NCBI GenBank assembly: GCA_934476675.1
Contig: CAKSOE010000001.1
Location: 1 to 64,000 of the forward strand
Source of the DNA: an uncultured Clostridia bacterium
GTDB taxonomy: Bacteria > Bacillota > Clostridia > UBA1381
Direction of reading: 5' to 3'
DNA: 64,000 nucleotides
The position numbers were made by a program, and so were the translations under genes. The notes beneath the pieces were generated by a model that ran no database searches, was not told the DNA's origin, and saw nothing but the letters and a program-made list of their open reading frames with translations. This document shows positions 17,659 to 25,786 of the stretch, piece by piece (the stretch's first letter is position 1; every line of letters starts with the position of its first letter).

Positions 17659-18240
17659 ATAGTTTGAAAGATTCTTCATTCGAGTAGCATTTGCGGATAA
17701 ATCAAAAGAACTATCAAAAGTGGAATATGAACGGCTGTTGATTGCAGCAAAGGATAAGAAAAATGAACGGTTATATTATTTAATGCAGACAATAGCAAGT
17801 ACGGGATTGAGGGTATCAGAAATAAAATATGTAACCTGTGAAGCTGTCAGGCAAGGACAAGCGGTTATAGACTGCAAAGGAAAGATAAGACAAATATTTT
17901 TACCGAAAAAGCTATGTCAAATGTTAAAGAAATACATTAAATCCCGAAACATAAAAAGCGGCTCGGTATTCATTACGAAAAGCGGCAAACCTCTTGACCG
18001 CTGTGCAATATGGAAAACGCTGAAGGATTGTGTGAAAGCGCCGGTGTATCAAAAGACAAGGTGTTCCCTCACAATTTCAGACATTTGTTTGCACGGACAT
18101 TTTACAGTTTGCAAAAGGATATAGTGCGTCTTGCCGATATACTTGATCATTTCTCGGTTAATATTACAGGGATTTATACAATGGGAACATGGAACGTCTG
18201 CCACAGAAAAGTACAGAAATCAGGACTTTTACATTGCTGA
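17659..18240 (+). pseudogene. tyrosine recombinase/integrase, 5'-truncated and frameshifted
   Basis: This is a broken phage-type integrase. The first frame (from about 17659, in-frame GTG at 17720) gives YYLMQTIASTGLRVSEI, with the first catalytic Arg. Around 18010-18060 the reading frame shifts, and a second frame gives HNFRHLFAR (HxxR box) and LADILDHFSVNITGIYTM. That box is degenerate compared with the usual LGHxS...T..IYT. The second frame ends naturally at 18240 with a family-like C-terminus. The N-terminal SAM-like core-binding domain is missing and a stop precedes 17659. I judge it inactive. Such integrases often border polysaccharide loci in clostridia, which fits the genes that follow. 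Confidence 0.85.
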
Positions 18241-18315
18241 AAAGTTCGTCGATTTAACCAAACACAACATAATGGGAATTATGTTGCAAAACTTCAGAAA
18301 GGTGCATAAAAAATA

Positions 18316-18344
18316 AAACGTTCGTTTAATTTTAACGAGCGTTT
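18316..18344. terminator. hairpin after the integrase remnant
   Basis: An 11-bp stem (18316-18326 with 18334-18344), one G-T pair, and a 7-nt loop. Only a short, offset T run (18352-18356) follows, so termination is uncertain. Apart from this and the promoter at 18455, the stretch 18241-18520 shows nothing else I can assign. Confidence 0.45.
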
Positions 18345-18454
18345 GCTATAATTTTTGTGTATAGTTTTCAGGTCAATGATTTTTGGCTATAAATCGTTGG
18401 TCTGATTTTGTATGTTTTGAATTTATACAAAACGCCGAATTTTAGGCATAGTGA

Positions 18455-18483
18455 TTGACAAACTTTAAAAAAAGTGCTACAAT
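18455..18483 (+). promoter_or_regulatory. promoter of the sugar-transferase unit
   Basis: TTGACA (18455-18460), 17-bp spacer, TACAAT (18478-18483). It would transcribe the small ORF at 18521 and the two glycosyl genes after it. Confidence 0.7.
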
Positions 18484-18520
18484 TTAAGTGTATTTATATT
18501 AGTATTTTAGGCTTGATAAA

Positions 18521-18685
18521 ATGCAAAATGATTTGGAACATAAATCAATGGCAAATGATGAAAAACAGATATGCAGCTCATGTGCTGAGGGTGCATACTG
18601 GCTAAAACTTGATCTTAATGAGGTTTTTTACCCTAAAATATCCTTATTGAACGATGGTAAGTGTTCGGCATACCGCGAGATATAA
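18521..18685 (+). CDS. 54-residue Cys-containing small protein (unrecognised)
   Basis: ATG 18521 opens a 54-codon frame ending TAA 18683-18685. The product is hydrophilic with three Cys (CSSC near 18-21, a third near 48) and a WLKLDL segment. It has no signal peptide or membrane segment. It is the first frame after a good promoter and sits just upstream of the sugar transferase. No convincing ribosome site precedes it, which weakens the call. I do not recognise the family; the Cys pattern could bind a metal. Confidence 0.4.
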   Translation: MQNDLEHKSMANDEKQICSSCAEGAYWLKLDLNEVFYPKISLLNDGKCSAYREI

Positions 18686-18712
18686 TAAAATTTGCTTTTC
18701 TGAAAAATACGA

Positions 18713-19384
18713 ATGATTGAGAGATTTGATATGGTAATTAAGGAGATTCGGAGCAGTATAAATAATTCTACTCAAACAGCAAACACGATTATTTTTAAGA
18801 GGAAATTTTTATACAACTTTATAAAACGAGCGTTTGACATTATAGCTTCCCTGATGGCTCTTACTATTCTTGCAGCGCCTATCATCATCATTGCAGTGCT
18901 GGTAAAGATTGACTCGCCCGGCGAAATTATTTATAAGCAAGAACGGTTAACAAAAAACGGTAAGCCGTTCATGCTTTATAAGTTTCGCACAATGTGTCAG
19001 GATGCAGAAAAAGACGGGGCAAAATGGGCTGACGAAAATGATAGCCGCGTAACGCGAGTCGGACACTATTTGCGTGCATTCAGATTGGATGAAATATTAC
19101 AATTTGTCAATTCGTTAAAAGGTGATATTTCCATCGTAGGTCCCCGGCCGGAAAGGGAAATTTTTCACAACGAATTTTGTAAAGATATTGAAAACTGGGA
19201 CAAACGGCTTTTGGTAAAAGGCGGAATAACAGGTTTAGCACAGGTCAGCGGGGGATATGACTTATCCGCTTCCGAGAAGCTGGTTTATGATTTGGAGTAC
19301 ATAGAAAAACGCTCGCTATGGTTAGACTTTGTGATTTTATGTAAAACAGTATTGGTTGTGTTGAATCATAACGGGGCGAGGTGA
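18713..19384 (+). CDS. polyprenyl-phosphate sugar phosphotransferase (bacterial sugar transferase)
   Basis: A 223-residue member of the monotopic phosphoglycosyltransferase family. It transfers a sugar phosphate from a nucleotide sugar to undecaprenyl phosphate, the first step of exopolysaccharide or glycan assembly. There is one hydrophobic membrane segment (about 42-63) before the catalytic part, with YKFRTM, RLDEILQFVNSLKGDISIVGPRPE and GITGLAQVSG. ATG 18713 has a weak ribosome site; ATG 18731 is an alternative start. It ends 7 bases before the next glycosyltransferase, so the two form an operon. The usual flippase and polymerase genes are absent. Confidence 0.93.
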   Translation: MIERFDMVIKEIRSSINNSTQTANTIIFKRKFLYNFIKRAFDIIASLMALTILAAPIIIIAVLVKIDSPGEIIYKQERLTKNGKPFMLYKFRTMCQDAEKDGAKWADENDSRVTRVGHYLRAFRLDEILQFVNSLKGDISIVGPRPEREIFHNEFCKDIENWDKRLLVKGGITGLAQVSGGYDLSASEKLVYDLEYIEKRSLWLDFVILCKTVLVVLNHNGAR

Positions 19385-19391
19385 AATTAGA

Positions 19392-20477
19392 ATGAAATAT
19401 CTTTTGATTATGACAACCTCTGAAAATGTTATGAATTTCAGAAGCAGTATGATTAAATTTTTATTAGAAAAAGGTCACAGCGTTAGCGTGATCGCTCACG
19501 ATTCTGCAAGAGAAGCAGATATTAAAAAGCTTGGCGTTCGATTTTATTGTGTTTCACAGGATAATCGAGGGTTAAATCCGTTTTTGATAGTGACTTATTA
19601 TAAAAAACTGACCGAAATCATAAAAAACGAAGCTCCCGACGTATTGCTTACATATCAGCTAAAACCGAACATATTCGGGGTTTTGGCAGGAAGTAAAAAC
19701 AAAGTAAAAAATATTCACGCTATGGTCGAAGGACTGGGCGATGTTTATACAAAAACCGGAATTAAGTGGGGATTGATTCGCGTTGTTATTAATACTCTTT
19801 ACCGAATTTCATTCGATAAAGTAGATGGCGTGTTTTTTCTGAATAATGACGACAAAGAAGAATTTACCGAACGAAAGTTAGTTGATGTATCAAAATGCAC
19901 CATAATTCACGGTATTGGTGTGGATTTGAAAAGGTTCTCTTTTTCAGACGTAAAAAACACCCGAAAATTTATCATGGTTGCTCGTATGCTCGAAACAAAA
20001 GGTGTTTATGAATATTGTAAATGCGCAAGGCTTGTAAAAAGCAAATACCCCGATGCTGTTTTTGGATATTTGGGAGACGAAGGAACAATAAAAGTTTCTG
20101 ACATTCGGGAATATATAGATGACGGCAGTATTGAATATTACGGAACAACGAAAGATGTTCGTCCTTATTTGGAAGATGTATTATTACTATTATTATCAAG
20201 TTATAGAGAAGGCTGCCCTGCCTCTATAATGGAGGCTGAAGCTGTCGGACGGGCTGTTATTACAAGCAATAGTGTCGGCTGTAAAGATACTGTTGTTGAC
20301 GGCTACAATGGATTTGTTGTGGATAAATATGATTATAAGGCAATGGCAGAAAAAGTAATTTGGTGCATAGAGCATCCTGAAAAGACAATGCAGATGTGTA
20401 AAAATGCACGTACTTTTGCCGAGGAGCATTTTGACGCTGAAAAAATAAATGAAATAATATATGAATGTGTTTGTTAA
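19392..20477 (+). CDS. GT4-like family glycosyltransferase
   Basis: A 361-residue GT-B fold enzyme, likely adding the second sugar to the lipid-linked precursor made by the preceding gene. The C-terminal donor-binding half shows FIMVARMLETKGVYEY and the EX7E motif EGCPASIME (near 276-284), then a variant VGCKDTVVDGYNGFVV. The N-terminal acceptor half begins with MKYLLIMTTSENVMNFR. No signal peptide is seen. The donor and acceptor cannot be read. It is the last intact gene of a truncated polysaccharide locus. Confidence 0.92.
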   Translation: MKYLLIMTTSENVMNFRSSMIKFLLEKGHSVSVIAHDSAREADIKKLGVRFYCVSQDNRGLNPFLIVTYYKKLTEIIKNEAPDVLLTYQLKPNIFGVLAGSKNKVKNIHAMVEGLGDVYTKTGIKWGLIRVVINTLYRISFDKVDGVFFLNNDDKEEFTERKLVDVSKCTIIHGIGVDLKRFSFSDVKNTRKFIMVARMLETKGVYEYCKCARLVKSKYPDAVFGYLGDEGTIKVSDIREYIDDGSIEYYGTTKDVRPYLEDVLLLLLSSYREGCPASIMEAEAVGRAVITSNSVGCKDTVVDGYNGFVVDKYDYKAMAEKVIWCIEHPEKTMQMCKNARTFAEEHFDAEKINEIIYECVC

Positions 20478-20838
20478 GGGGTGTTTATTTTGGATATGAT
20501 GCGGTAAACGAGGTGGAGAAAGCTATTAGTTGTTATTCTCCGGATATTATAATGTATCCCAAATTATGCCTGTACTCCGCAGAACTCATATATTCCGGCG
20601 ATTGTTTGGTGTGTTTTGCTAAGTTAATATAGTCGTTAATTTCATTTATACAATCGTCCGTCAAGACAACTATACACGTATCTTATATGATACATAAATA
20701 TTCAAGCAACAATGAATATTTATGCAGACGTGAGAAAAGATGATGAAATAGTTAAAGTTGTTTAGACTTGGAAAATGTTGCAAATATCAAGAAAAATTGG
20801 AATATAGTAGGTTCAAATCCTACGCTCATAAAAAATAA
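20478..20838. other. degraded non-coding stretch after the glycosyltransferase
   Basis: There is no intact gene. An open frame without a start, following the glycosyltransferase stop, gives about 45 residues (around GYDAVNEVEKAI and PDIIMYPKL) before TAG and may be a coding remnant. An 11-bp hairpin (20694-20704 with 20713-20723) lies in the middle. The right end contains a tRNA T-arm-like sequence (separate entry). Confidence 0.5.
20807..20830 (+). other. orphan tRNA 3'-end-like sequence (possible att remnant)
   Basis: GTAGG-TTCAAAT-CCTAC (20807-20823) is a perfect T-arm with canonical T-loop bases, followed by seven bases (GCTCATA) where an acceptor strand would be. No matching 5' acceptor, D-arm or anticodon arm precedes it. 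It may be the end duplicated when an element integrated in a tRNA gene. Confidence 0.4.
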
Positions 20839-20869
20839 GGGTAGGGGAACAAAATTCCTCTACCTTTTT
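20839..20869. terminator. bidirectional terminator
   Basis: GGTAGGGGAA/TTCCTCTACC stem (20840-20849 with 20855-20864, one G-T) with T on the right and A on the left. It sits at the end of the convergent lipoprotein gene. Confidence 0.75.
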
Positions 20870-20873
20870 AAGA

Positions 20874-21563
20874 CTAAGATATAAGACGTTTGTATTCCTC
20901 TTTTAACATTCCCTGTATATCATTGAGCATTATCGGAAATTCCACAAAACCTTTTGCATAGTACGAAAGTTCATACGGCGGAAAGAAAATCACCAGATTT
21001 CCGTCCGAAATATAAAAGTTTTCATCTGATGTTACCTTTGGATGTTCCCATAAGTCGCTGTATTTTTCTTTGTTTTTTTCGAGCATAATATCAATCAGCC
21101 TATTTAGTTCATTCTTATAATCTTCTGTGCAAAAAAGCTCAGGCAAAAGGATTACTTTTTCAGCAGAGGCATCAATGTTTCTCGGATACCACGTGGCAGA
21201 ACCGTGCGCTCCGCCGGTGTAAACGTAATGCTCCTCTATGATGCTTATAAAATCGTTGCCGTTGTTTTTTATGTATTGTTTTATATTAAGTACGCAGCGA
21301 TTGCCCATGCGAAGTTTGTCGGAGGACGAAGCTGCAAGCGTATCAAAGGAAACCAACGCTCCGTTTATATCTTTTTCTATTGAGTTGTTCATTGATTTTT
21401 CAAATTCTCGGTTTTTAAGTCCCGAAAGGCGCACGGTTTCCGCGTATGCTGCGGAAATGTCGGTTTCGTATTCGCTTGATGTAATCTTGATGTCCGCTGT
21501 ACGGTTCAGGGCACAGGCGGTAAGCAGCAGTGCACAAATAAACGGAATAAGGATTTTTTTCAT
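20874..21563 (-). CDS. secreted lipoprotein with DUF3298 (RsiV/PdaC-like) domain
   Basis: A 229-residue lipoprotein: short basic start MKKILIPF, hydrophobic stretch and lipobox LLTAC, so anchored outside the membrane at Cys. The C-terminal half carries the HYVYTGGAHGSA signature and proline/aromatic segments of DUF3298. That domain is found in the RsiV anti-sigma factor and peptidoglycan deacetylase PdaC. No catalytic deacetylase domain or sigma factor gene is present here, so function is unknown. ATG 21563 is chosen because it directly opens the signal peptide. It lies downstream of spoIVA on the same strand, with a hairpin between them. Confidence 0.8.
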   Translation of the reverse strand: MKKILIPFICALLLTACALNRTADIKITSSEYETDISAAYAETVRLSGLKNREFEKSMNNSIEKDINGALVSFDTLAASSSDKLRMGNRCVLNIKQYIKNNGNDFISIIEEHYVYTGGAHGSATWYPRNIDASAEKVILLPELFCTEDYKNELNRLIDIMLEKNKEKYSDLWEHPKVTSDENFYISDGNLVIFFPPYELSYYAKGFVEFPIMLNDIQGMLKEEYKRLIS

Positions 21564-21621
21564 ATTAATCTCCATTCTGCCGCCGGTAGCAGCATAAATA
21601 TAACGTGAAAATAAACATTCA

Positions 21622-21651
21622 GGCTGCCGGCAGATAAAATCTGCGACAGCC
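21622..21651 (-). terminator. probable spoIVA terminator
   Basis: A GC-rich stem (21622-21635 with 21639-21651, one mismatch and one bulge) followed on the minus strand by a T-rich stretch. Confidence 0.5.
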
Positions 21652-21698
21652 CTGCACTTATGCTTAAAGCGCCGTTTGTTTTGCATTATTTTCCAAAA

Positions 21699-23177
21699 TT
21701 AAAGAATTATACATATAAGACCGCCGCTTCCCTCATTAATAATTCTTTGCAGCGTCTCGCGGAGTTTGTTGCGCGATTCGTTAGGCATACGGGAAAGCTT
21801 GTTGTGCAAACCTTCATTAACCAGCTCATATAGTGATTTGCCGAAAATATTCGACTCCCATATTTTTGCGGGATCAGTTTCAAACTCATTTAACAAATAG
21901 TGTACCAGTTCCTCACTCTGCTTTTCCGTGCCTACAATCGGACTTACCACTGTTTCGATGTCTGCACGCATCATATGTATAGACGGTGCGCTTGCACGGA
22001 GTCTGACACCGAAGCGGCCTCCTTGCTTGACGATTTTCGGTTCGTCAAGCGTAAGTTCGTCGGTAGACGGCGAGACGATTCCATAGCCTTTTTCACGGAC
22101 TTCATGCAGCGCATAGGAAATTTTATCATATTCCTTTTTCATTTTTCCAAGCTCTGCCATGAGCGTTATAAGACTTTCTTCATCACTTATCTCGAATCCG
22201 GATTGTTCTCCGAGAACTTGATAGAATAATGACCTTGGGAGTGCAATCTTCATTTTTACCGTACCTTGACCAAGATCAATTCCCTCTGTGTCGGCGCTTC
22301 CGATAAACCGACAGCCGGAAAGCGCAGTGCACAGACGACGTGTATCGCGTATTTTATATATATCCTGCATATTTTCTATCACTGCCGTATATATATCGGA
22401 TTTGAGCTGATGTTCCGGCGGCAACGCTTCAAGCCAGGCAGGAACATCGATATTGATTTCACTTAACGGAAATTCAAACAGCACCGTTTCAATGATATTA
22501 TGAATATCCCCGGGCGAAAGATGCTCACAGTTCACAGCAACTACCGGAACATCATACTTTTCGCTAAGCTCATTTTTCAGTTCGGTTGCTGCGGCGGACT
22601 CGGGCGATGTGGAGTTCAGCACGATAATGAACGGTTTATTTATGGCTTTCAATTCGTCTATTACCCGCGTTTCTGCGTCTACGTAATCAGCACGGTCAAG
22701 TTCTGTAATTGTGCCGTCGGTAGTAACCACAAGCCCTATTGTAGAATGCTCTGTGATTACTTTTTTTGTACCAAGCTCCGCAGCTTCATTAAAAGCAATG
22801 GGATAATCGAACCACGGTGTCTTTACCATTCGAGGTTCTCCGTCCTCGGAATATCCGAGAGAGTTTTTTACAATATATCCCACGCAGTCTATCATGCGCA
22901 CCTTCATATGCGCATTGTCACCAAGTGATATATCGACTGCTTCGTTTGGGATAAATTTCGGTTCGGTGGTCATGATCGTGCGGCCTGCCGCAGACTGCGG
23001 CAGTTCGTCGCGTGCACGCTCCGCCTGATAGGTATTTCCGATATTCGGAATAACAAGCATATCCATAAACTTTTTAATGAATGTTGATTTGCCGGTTCTG
23101 ACGGGGCCGACTACGCCTATGTATACGTCGCCGCCGTTTCGCTCTGCAATGTCACTGTAAATATTGTATTCTTCCAC
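21699..23177 (-). CDS. spoIVA: stage IV sporulation protein A, coat morphogenetic ATPase
   Basis: A 492-residue protein, the same length as B. subtilis SpoIVA. In the family it polymerises on the forespore surface using ATP and is the base for coat assembly. Walker A GPVRTGKST lies near residues 24-32, with a TRAFAC-like GTPase-fold core. The C-terminus ends in LICIIL, as expected for membrane/SpoVM-associated anchoring. The start is GTG 23177, preceded by AAGGAGG at the correct distance; an upstream in-frame TTG would place that site inside the gene. It is the second sporulation gene in the window. Confidence 0.96.
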   Translation of the reverse strand: MEEYNIYSDIAERNGGDVYIGVVGPVRTGKSTFIKKFMDMLVIPNIGNTYQAERARDELPQSAAGRTIMTTEPKFIPNEAVDISLGDNAHMKVRMIDCVGYIVKNSLGYSEDGEPRMVKTPWFDYPIAFNEAAELGTKKVITEHSTIGLVVTTDGTITELDRADYVDAETRVIDELKAINKPFIIVLNSTSPESAAATELKNELSEKYDVPVVAVNCEHLSPGDIHNIIETVLFEFPLSEINIDVPAWLEALPPEHQLKSDIYTAVIENMQDIYKIRDTRRLCTALSGCRFIGSADTEGIDLGQGTVKMKIALPRSLFYQVLGEQSGFEISDEESLITLMAELGKMKKEYDKISYALHEVREKGYGIVSPSTDELTLDEPKIVKQGGRFGVRLRASAPSIHMMRADIETVVSPIVGTEKQSEELVHYLLNEFETDPAKIWESNIFGKSLYELVNEGLHNKLSRMPNESRNKLRETLQRIINEGSGGLICIIL

Positions 23178-23335
23178 TGATTTTTCCTCCTTTAAGTCCG
23201 GCAAATGGATTTTGCCTGTACTAATATGTTATATGTATATGCGCCGTAATGGAAAGTATGAATAAAGAAAAATTGATGTTTTACCGAATATTTTTTATTT
23301 TTACAGGAAAAATACCTATAAAGGCGGTGACTGTT

Positions 23336-24388
23336 TTGAACCAAATTAAACTAAAAAATGATTTTTACAAACGATGCGGAGTTGGGAGTAATCATCTTGT
23401 TTTTTCGAAGGTTGGAGCGTTGTGTACGTTGCTCGGTCACAAAGAATTAAAAAATTCGGAATTTCTTTCATGCACACTTTCAATGTCAGTGCAAACCGCT
23501 GCACACAGAGTAGACAGCGGTATAATAAAAATCGAGGATAATCGTTCCGGTGCATACAGCGCATTTTGTCTTAACAGCCTTATTCCGGACAAGAGTACAA
23601 TATACAAAATAGTGTCACGTTTTTCTGATATGCGGTCTTTCGGAGCGGAAATACTCTATGACAGCGCTTTGCCGCAGGGAGTAGGGGAGATTTCTTTTAA
23701 TGCGGCAATCCTTAATTCTTTACTTAAACTTGCAGATATTGAAAAGGATATTGCGACAAAAGCCGCAATGTGTGCAGGAGGACAAAATATTGCTCCGTAT
23801 ACTGCCGTATTTTCAGCAAAAAAAGGTTACTGTTCAATAGTGTGTGACACTCATCATGAATTATTTCCGCTGCCGATAACCGGCTATAAAATCCTCTTGA
23901 TACAAACTGAAACTTCAAAAGATGAATTTATACGGGCGTCACAAAAGGCTTTTTATGTAATTCGCCGACATTTTCCGCACGTCACCTCGTTTTCTGCAAT
24001 TACTCCCGATATTTTGGAGGAATGTAGTAAATATCTGCGAACTGCCGACATAAAATATCTGCGGCATATAATTTCGGAAAACGCTCGTATTGAAAATGCG
24101 CGAAAATGTTTAAAAAGCTGCCTGATAAGCCGCTTTGCGGAAATTGTAAACGCATCGCAGACCTCGCTTGAATCCTGCCGTGCGGTAAATGCGGAGAGAC
24201 AGTTTATAGCAAATATACTGCGTTCACTTGACGGTTGTCTTTGCGCCAGACAGGAAGATAATACCATTGCAGCAATAGTTTATGAAAATGCGGTTGACAG
24301 CATTATTAATAATCTGCGTTTTTCGTTTACTGCGCGTTTTGGATATGAACCGTTGTTTTATGTAGCCGATACCTGTGACACAAACTAA
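23336..24388 (+). CDS. degenerate galactokinase-like GHMP-fold protein
   Basis: About 350 residues if translation begins at TTG 23336, which follows AAGGCGG with good spacing; an ATG at 23249 lacks a ribosome site. Weak resemblance to galactokinase is visible: LYDSALPQGVGEISFNAA stands where the GHMP motif 2 (LPxGxGLSSSAA) should be, and HIISENARIENARKCL resembles the galactokinase HVISENERV segment. The glycine/serine phosphate-binding loop is badly eroded and the N-terminal NLIGEH motif is not recognisable, so I infer loss of kinase activity. It is divergent from spoIVA. Function unknown; a sporulation role is only a guess from position. Confidence 0.6.
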   Translation: MNQIKLKNDFYKRCGVGSNHLVFSKVGALCTLLGHKELKNSEFLSCTLSMSVQTAAHRVDSGIIKIEDNRSGAYSAFCLNSLIPDKSTIYKIVSRFSDMRSFGAEILYDSALPQGVGEISFNAAILNSLLKLADIEKDIATKAAMCAGGQNIAPYTAVFSAKKGYCSIVCDTHHELFPLPITGYKILLIQTETSKDEFIRASQKAFYVIRRHFPHVTSFSAITPDILEECSKYLRTADIKYLRHIISENARIENARKCLKSCLISRFAEIVNASQTSLESCRAVNAERQFIANILRSLDGCLCARQEDNTIAAIVYENAVDSIINNLRFSFTARFGYEPLFYVADTCDTN

Positions 24389-24390
24389 AA

Positions 24391-24412
24391 GGGGCTGAAA
24401 TATTTCAACCCC
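24391..24412. terminator. bidirectional terminator between convergent genes
   Basis: GGGG-TGAA/TTCA-CCCC stem with one internal mismatch, located in the 34-bp gap between the galactokinase-like and SPFH genes. Confidence 0.6.
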
Positions 24413-24422
24413 ATAAAATGTG

Positions 24423-25784
24423 TTATTCGTTTGTCGGTATAGGAGGCATCATATCAGTAAACAAATTTTTTAATTCATCTATCGTTTCAGCTTTTTCCCA
24501 GCTGCTCATTCCCGATTTCCAAACAAGACTGTCAGGGAAAAATTGTCCGGAAACAGCCATTTGACGCAGAATATCCGTATTAAACGGCCCTGTCGCCTGA
24601 CCGTTTATCGCCACGTTATATGACGAAACGGGGAGGGGCGGAGGGACAACTCCGGATTGCGGAAGGGAATTGCTGCCGGACATGGCGTTGTTTATTGTGC
24701 CGGCAAGATTTTGACCGACTGTGCCGCCGACAGCCATTCCTGCCATCATTGCCGCCATGTTAAAGCCGCTGCCGGATAGATTCACATCGCCTGCACCGTT
24801 AGACCCCATTTTTCCTAATGCGTCAGCTCCGGCTGTGCCGACCTCTGCCTGCTTTTCAATCTGATATGCTCCGATGTTTGCTGTTTGCGTGGCTTTATGC
24901 TGTGCATACTGACCTTCCTCACGCTGTATTCTTAAAGATTCCTCATAATTTTCCATGTCTATGCGCTGCTTGTCGGTTATATTTTTTATCTTTGCCTTTG
25001 TTTCGGCATCGACTGCGGCTGTTACGGTATCTTTTGTGATACGCATAAGTTCCTTATAGCCTGCACTGCTTTTGTCAAGCTCTATTGCGCCAATGTCAAT
25101 TCCGGACACTGTAACACCGAAATGCTCACCGAGTCTTTTGGCGGCATCGTATTCAATTGTATCATTTATTAACCCTGTTTTACTTTCAATCTGCACCAAC
25201 GGAATATTATTGGCGGCAGGGGCGTTTGCAACTGTATCTTTTACATAGCGTGACACTGCGTCACGGACTTGCTTTTTAAAATCATCAAGGCTAAAATTAG
25301 TAAGTCTGTGCAGCTTTACAAAATTTTTGCAGTCGTTTATTTTAAAAGTTATCGTACCTCTGACAGCAACAGGAACGCAGAAGTCGGTAAAACGCGGATC
25401 AAAAACATCAAAAAACGGTACTGCAAATTTAACCTGTATAATTTGTGCAAGATTGATGAAATAAACCTCTGCCTGAAAGGGAGTGCCGCCGGCATATGCC
25501 AAACCGACAATGCTTGCAAGAACAGGCAGGTTTTTTGTTTCTATTTTTTTATCAAACGGACCTATAATGAAGTCCTGAAATGTTCCGTTTGGCTGATTAT
25601 AAACCAATACTGCCGCTTCTCCGTCCTTCACACGCAAAGACGAACCGTAGCGTATTGCGTTTTCTCTGTTGTTATTGCCCTGCTCCGAACCGTGCGGATG
25701 CCATTTCCATATTAAATATGAGGGTTCGTCGCATCGGATTTCATCCATGAATCCGCCGGCTTTGGGTTTTCCGAATAATGGCAT
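24423..25784 (-). CDS. SPFH-domain protein with C-terminal GYF_2 domain
   Basis: A 453-residue protein. The N-terminal and middle part (about 15-300) is the SPFH/'virion core protein' type related to B. subtilis YdjI: WKWHPHGSEQG, QEV-like beta region, then a helical segment rich in charged residues (about 255-325). A Gly/Ala/Met-rich linker follows (about 325-370). A GYF_2/DUF4339 domain (about 385-440) has GPFNTD and SLVWKSGMSSWEKA. Such proteins form membrane-associated scaffolds; the GYF-like part probably recognises a partner. ATG 25784 has AGGAG at the right distance, and the gene is 2 bases after the previous stop. It is the last gene of a three-gene operon. Confidence 0.88.
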   Translation of the reverse strand: MPLFGKPKAGGFMDEIRCDEPSYLIWKWHPHGSEQGNNNRENAIRYGSSLRVKDGEAAVLVYNQPNGTFQDFIIGPFDKKIETKNLPVLASIVGLAYAGGTPFQAEVYFINLAQIIQVKFAVPFFDVFDPRFTDFCVPVAVRGTITFKINDCKNFVKLHRLTNFSLDDFKKQVRDAVSRYVKDTVANAPAANNIPLVQIESKTGLINDTIEYDAAKRLGEHFGVTVSGIDIGAIELDKSSAGYKELMRITKDTVTAAVDAETKAKIKNITDKQRIDMENYEESLRIQREEGQYAQHKATQTANIGAYQIEKQAEVGTAGADALGKMGSNGAGDVNLSGSGFNMAAMMAGMAVGGTVGQNLAGTINNAMSGSNSLPQSGVVPPPLPVSSYNVAINGQATGPFNTDILRQMAVSGQFFPDSLVWKSGMSSWEKAETIDELKNLFTDMMPPIPTNE

Positions 25785-25786
25785 AA

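Noticed and set aside
18131..18316. A further integrase frame downstream
   Set aside because: The frame ending at 18240 already gives the family-like C-terminus, so this one is an overlapping open frame without motif support.
20478..20640. A third glycan gene after the glycosyltransferase
   Set aside because: Only about 45 codons without a start or a recognisable motif. It is listed as a possible remnant only.
23200..23250. A sigma-E promoter for spoIVA
   Set aside because: CATATT/GCATA-like words exist on the minus strand, but their spacing does not fit the sigma-E consensus, so I do not annotate it.
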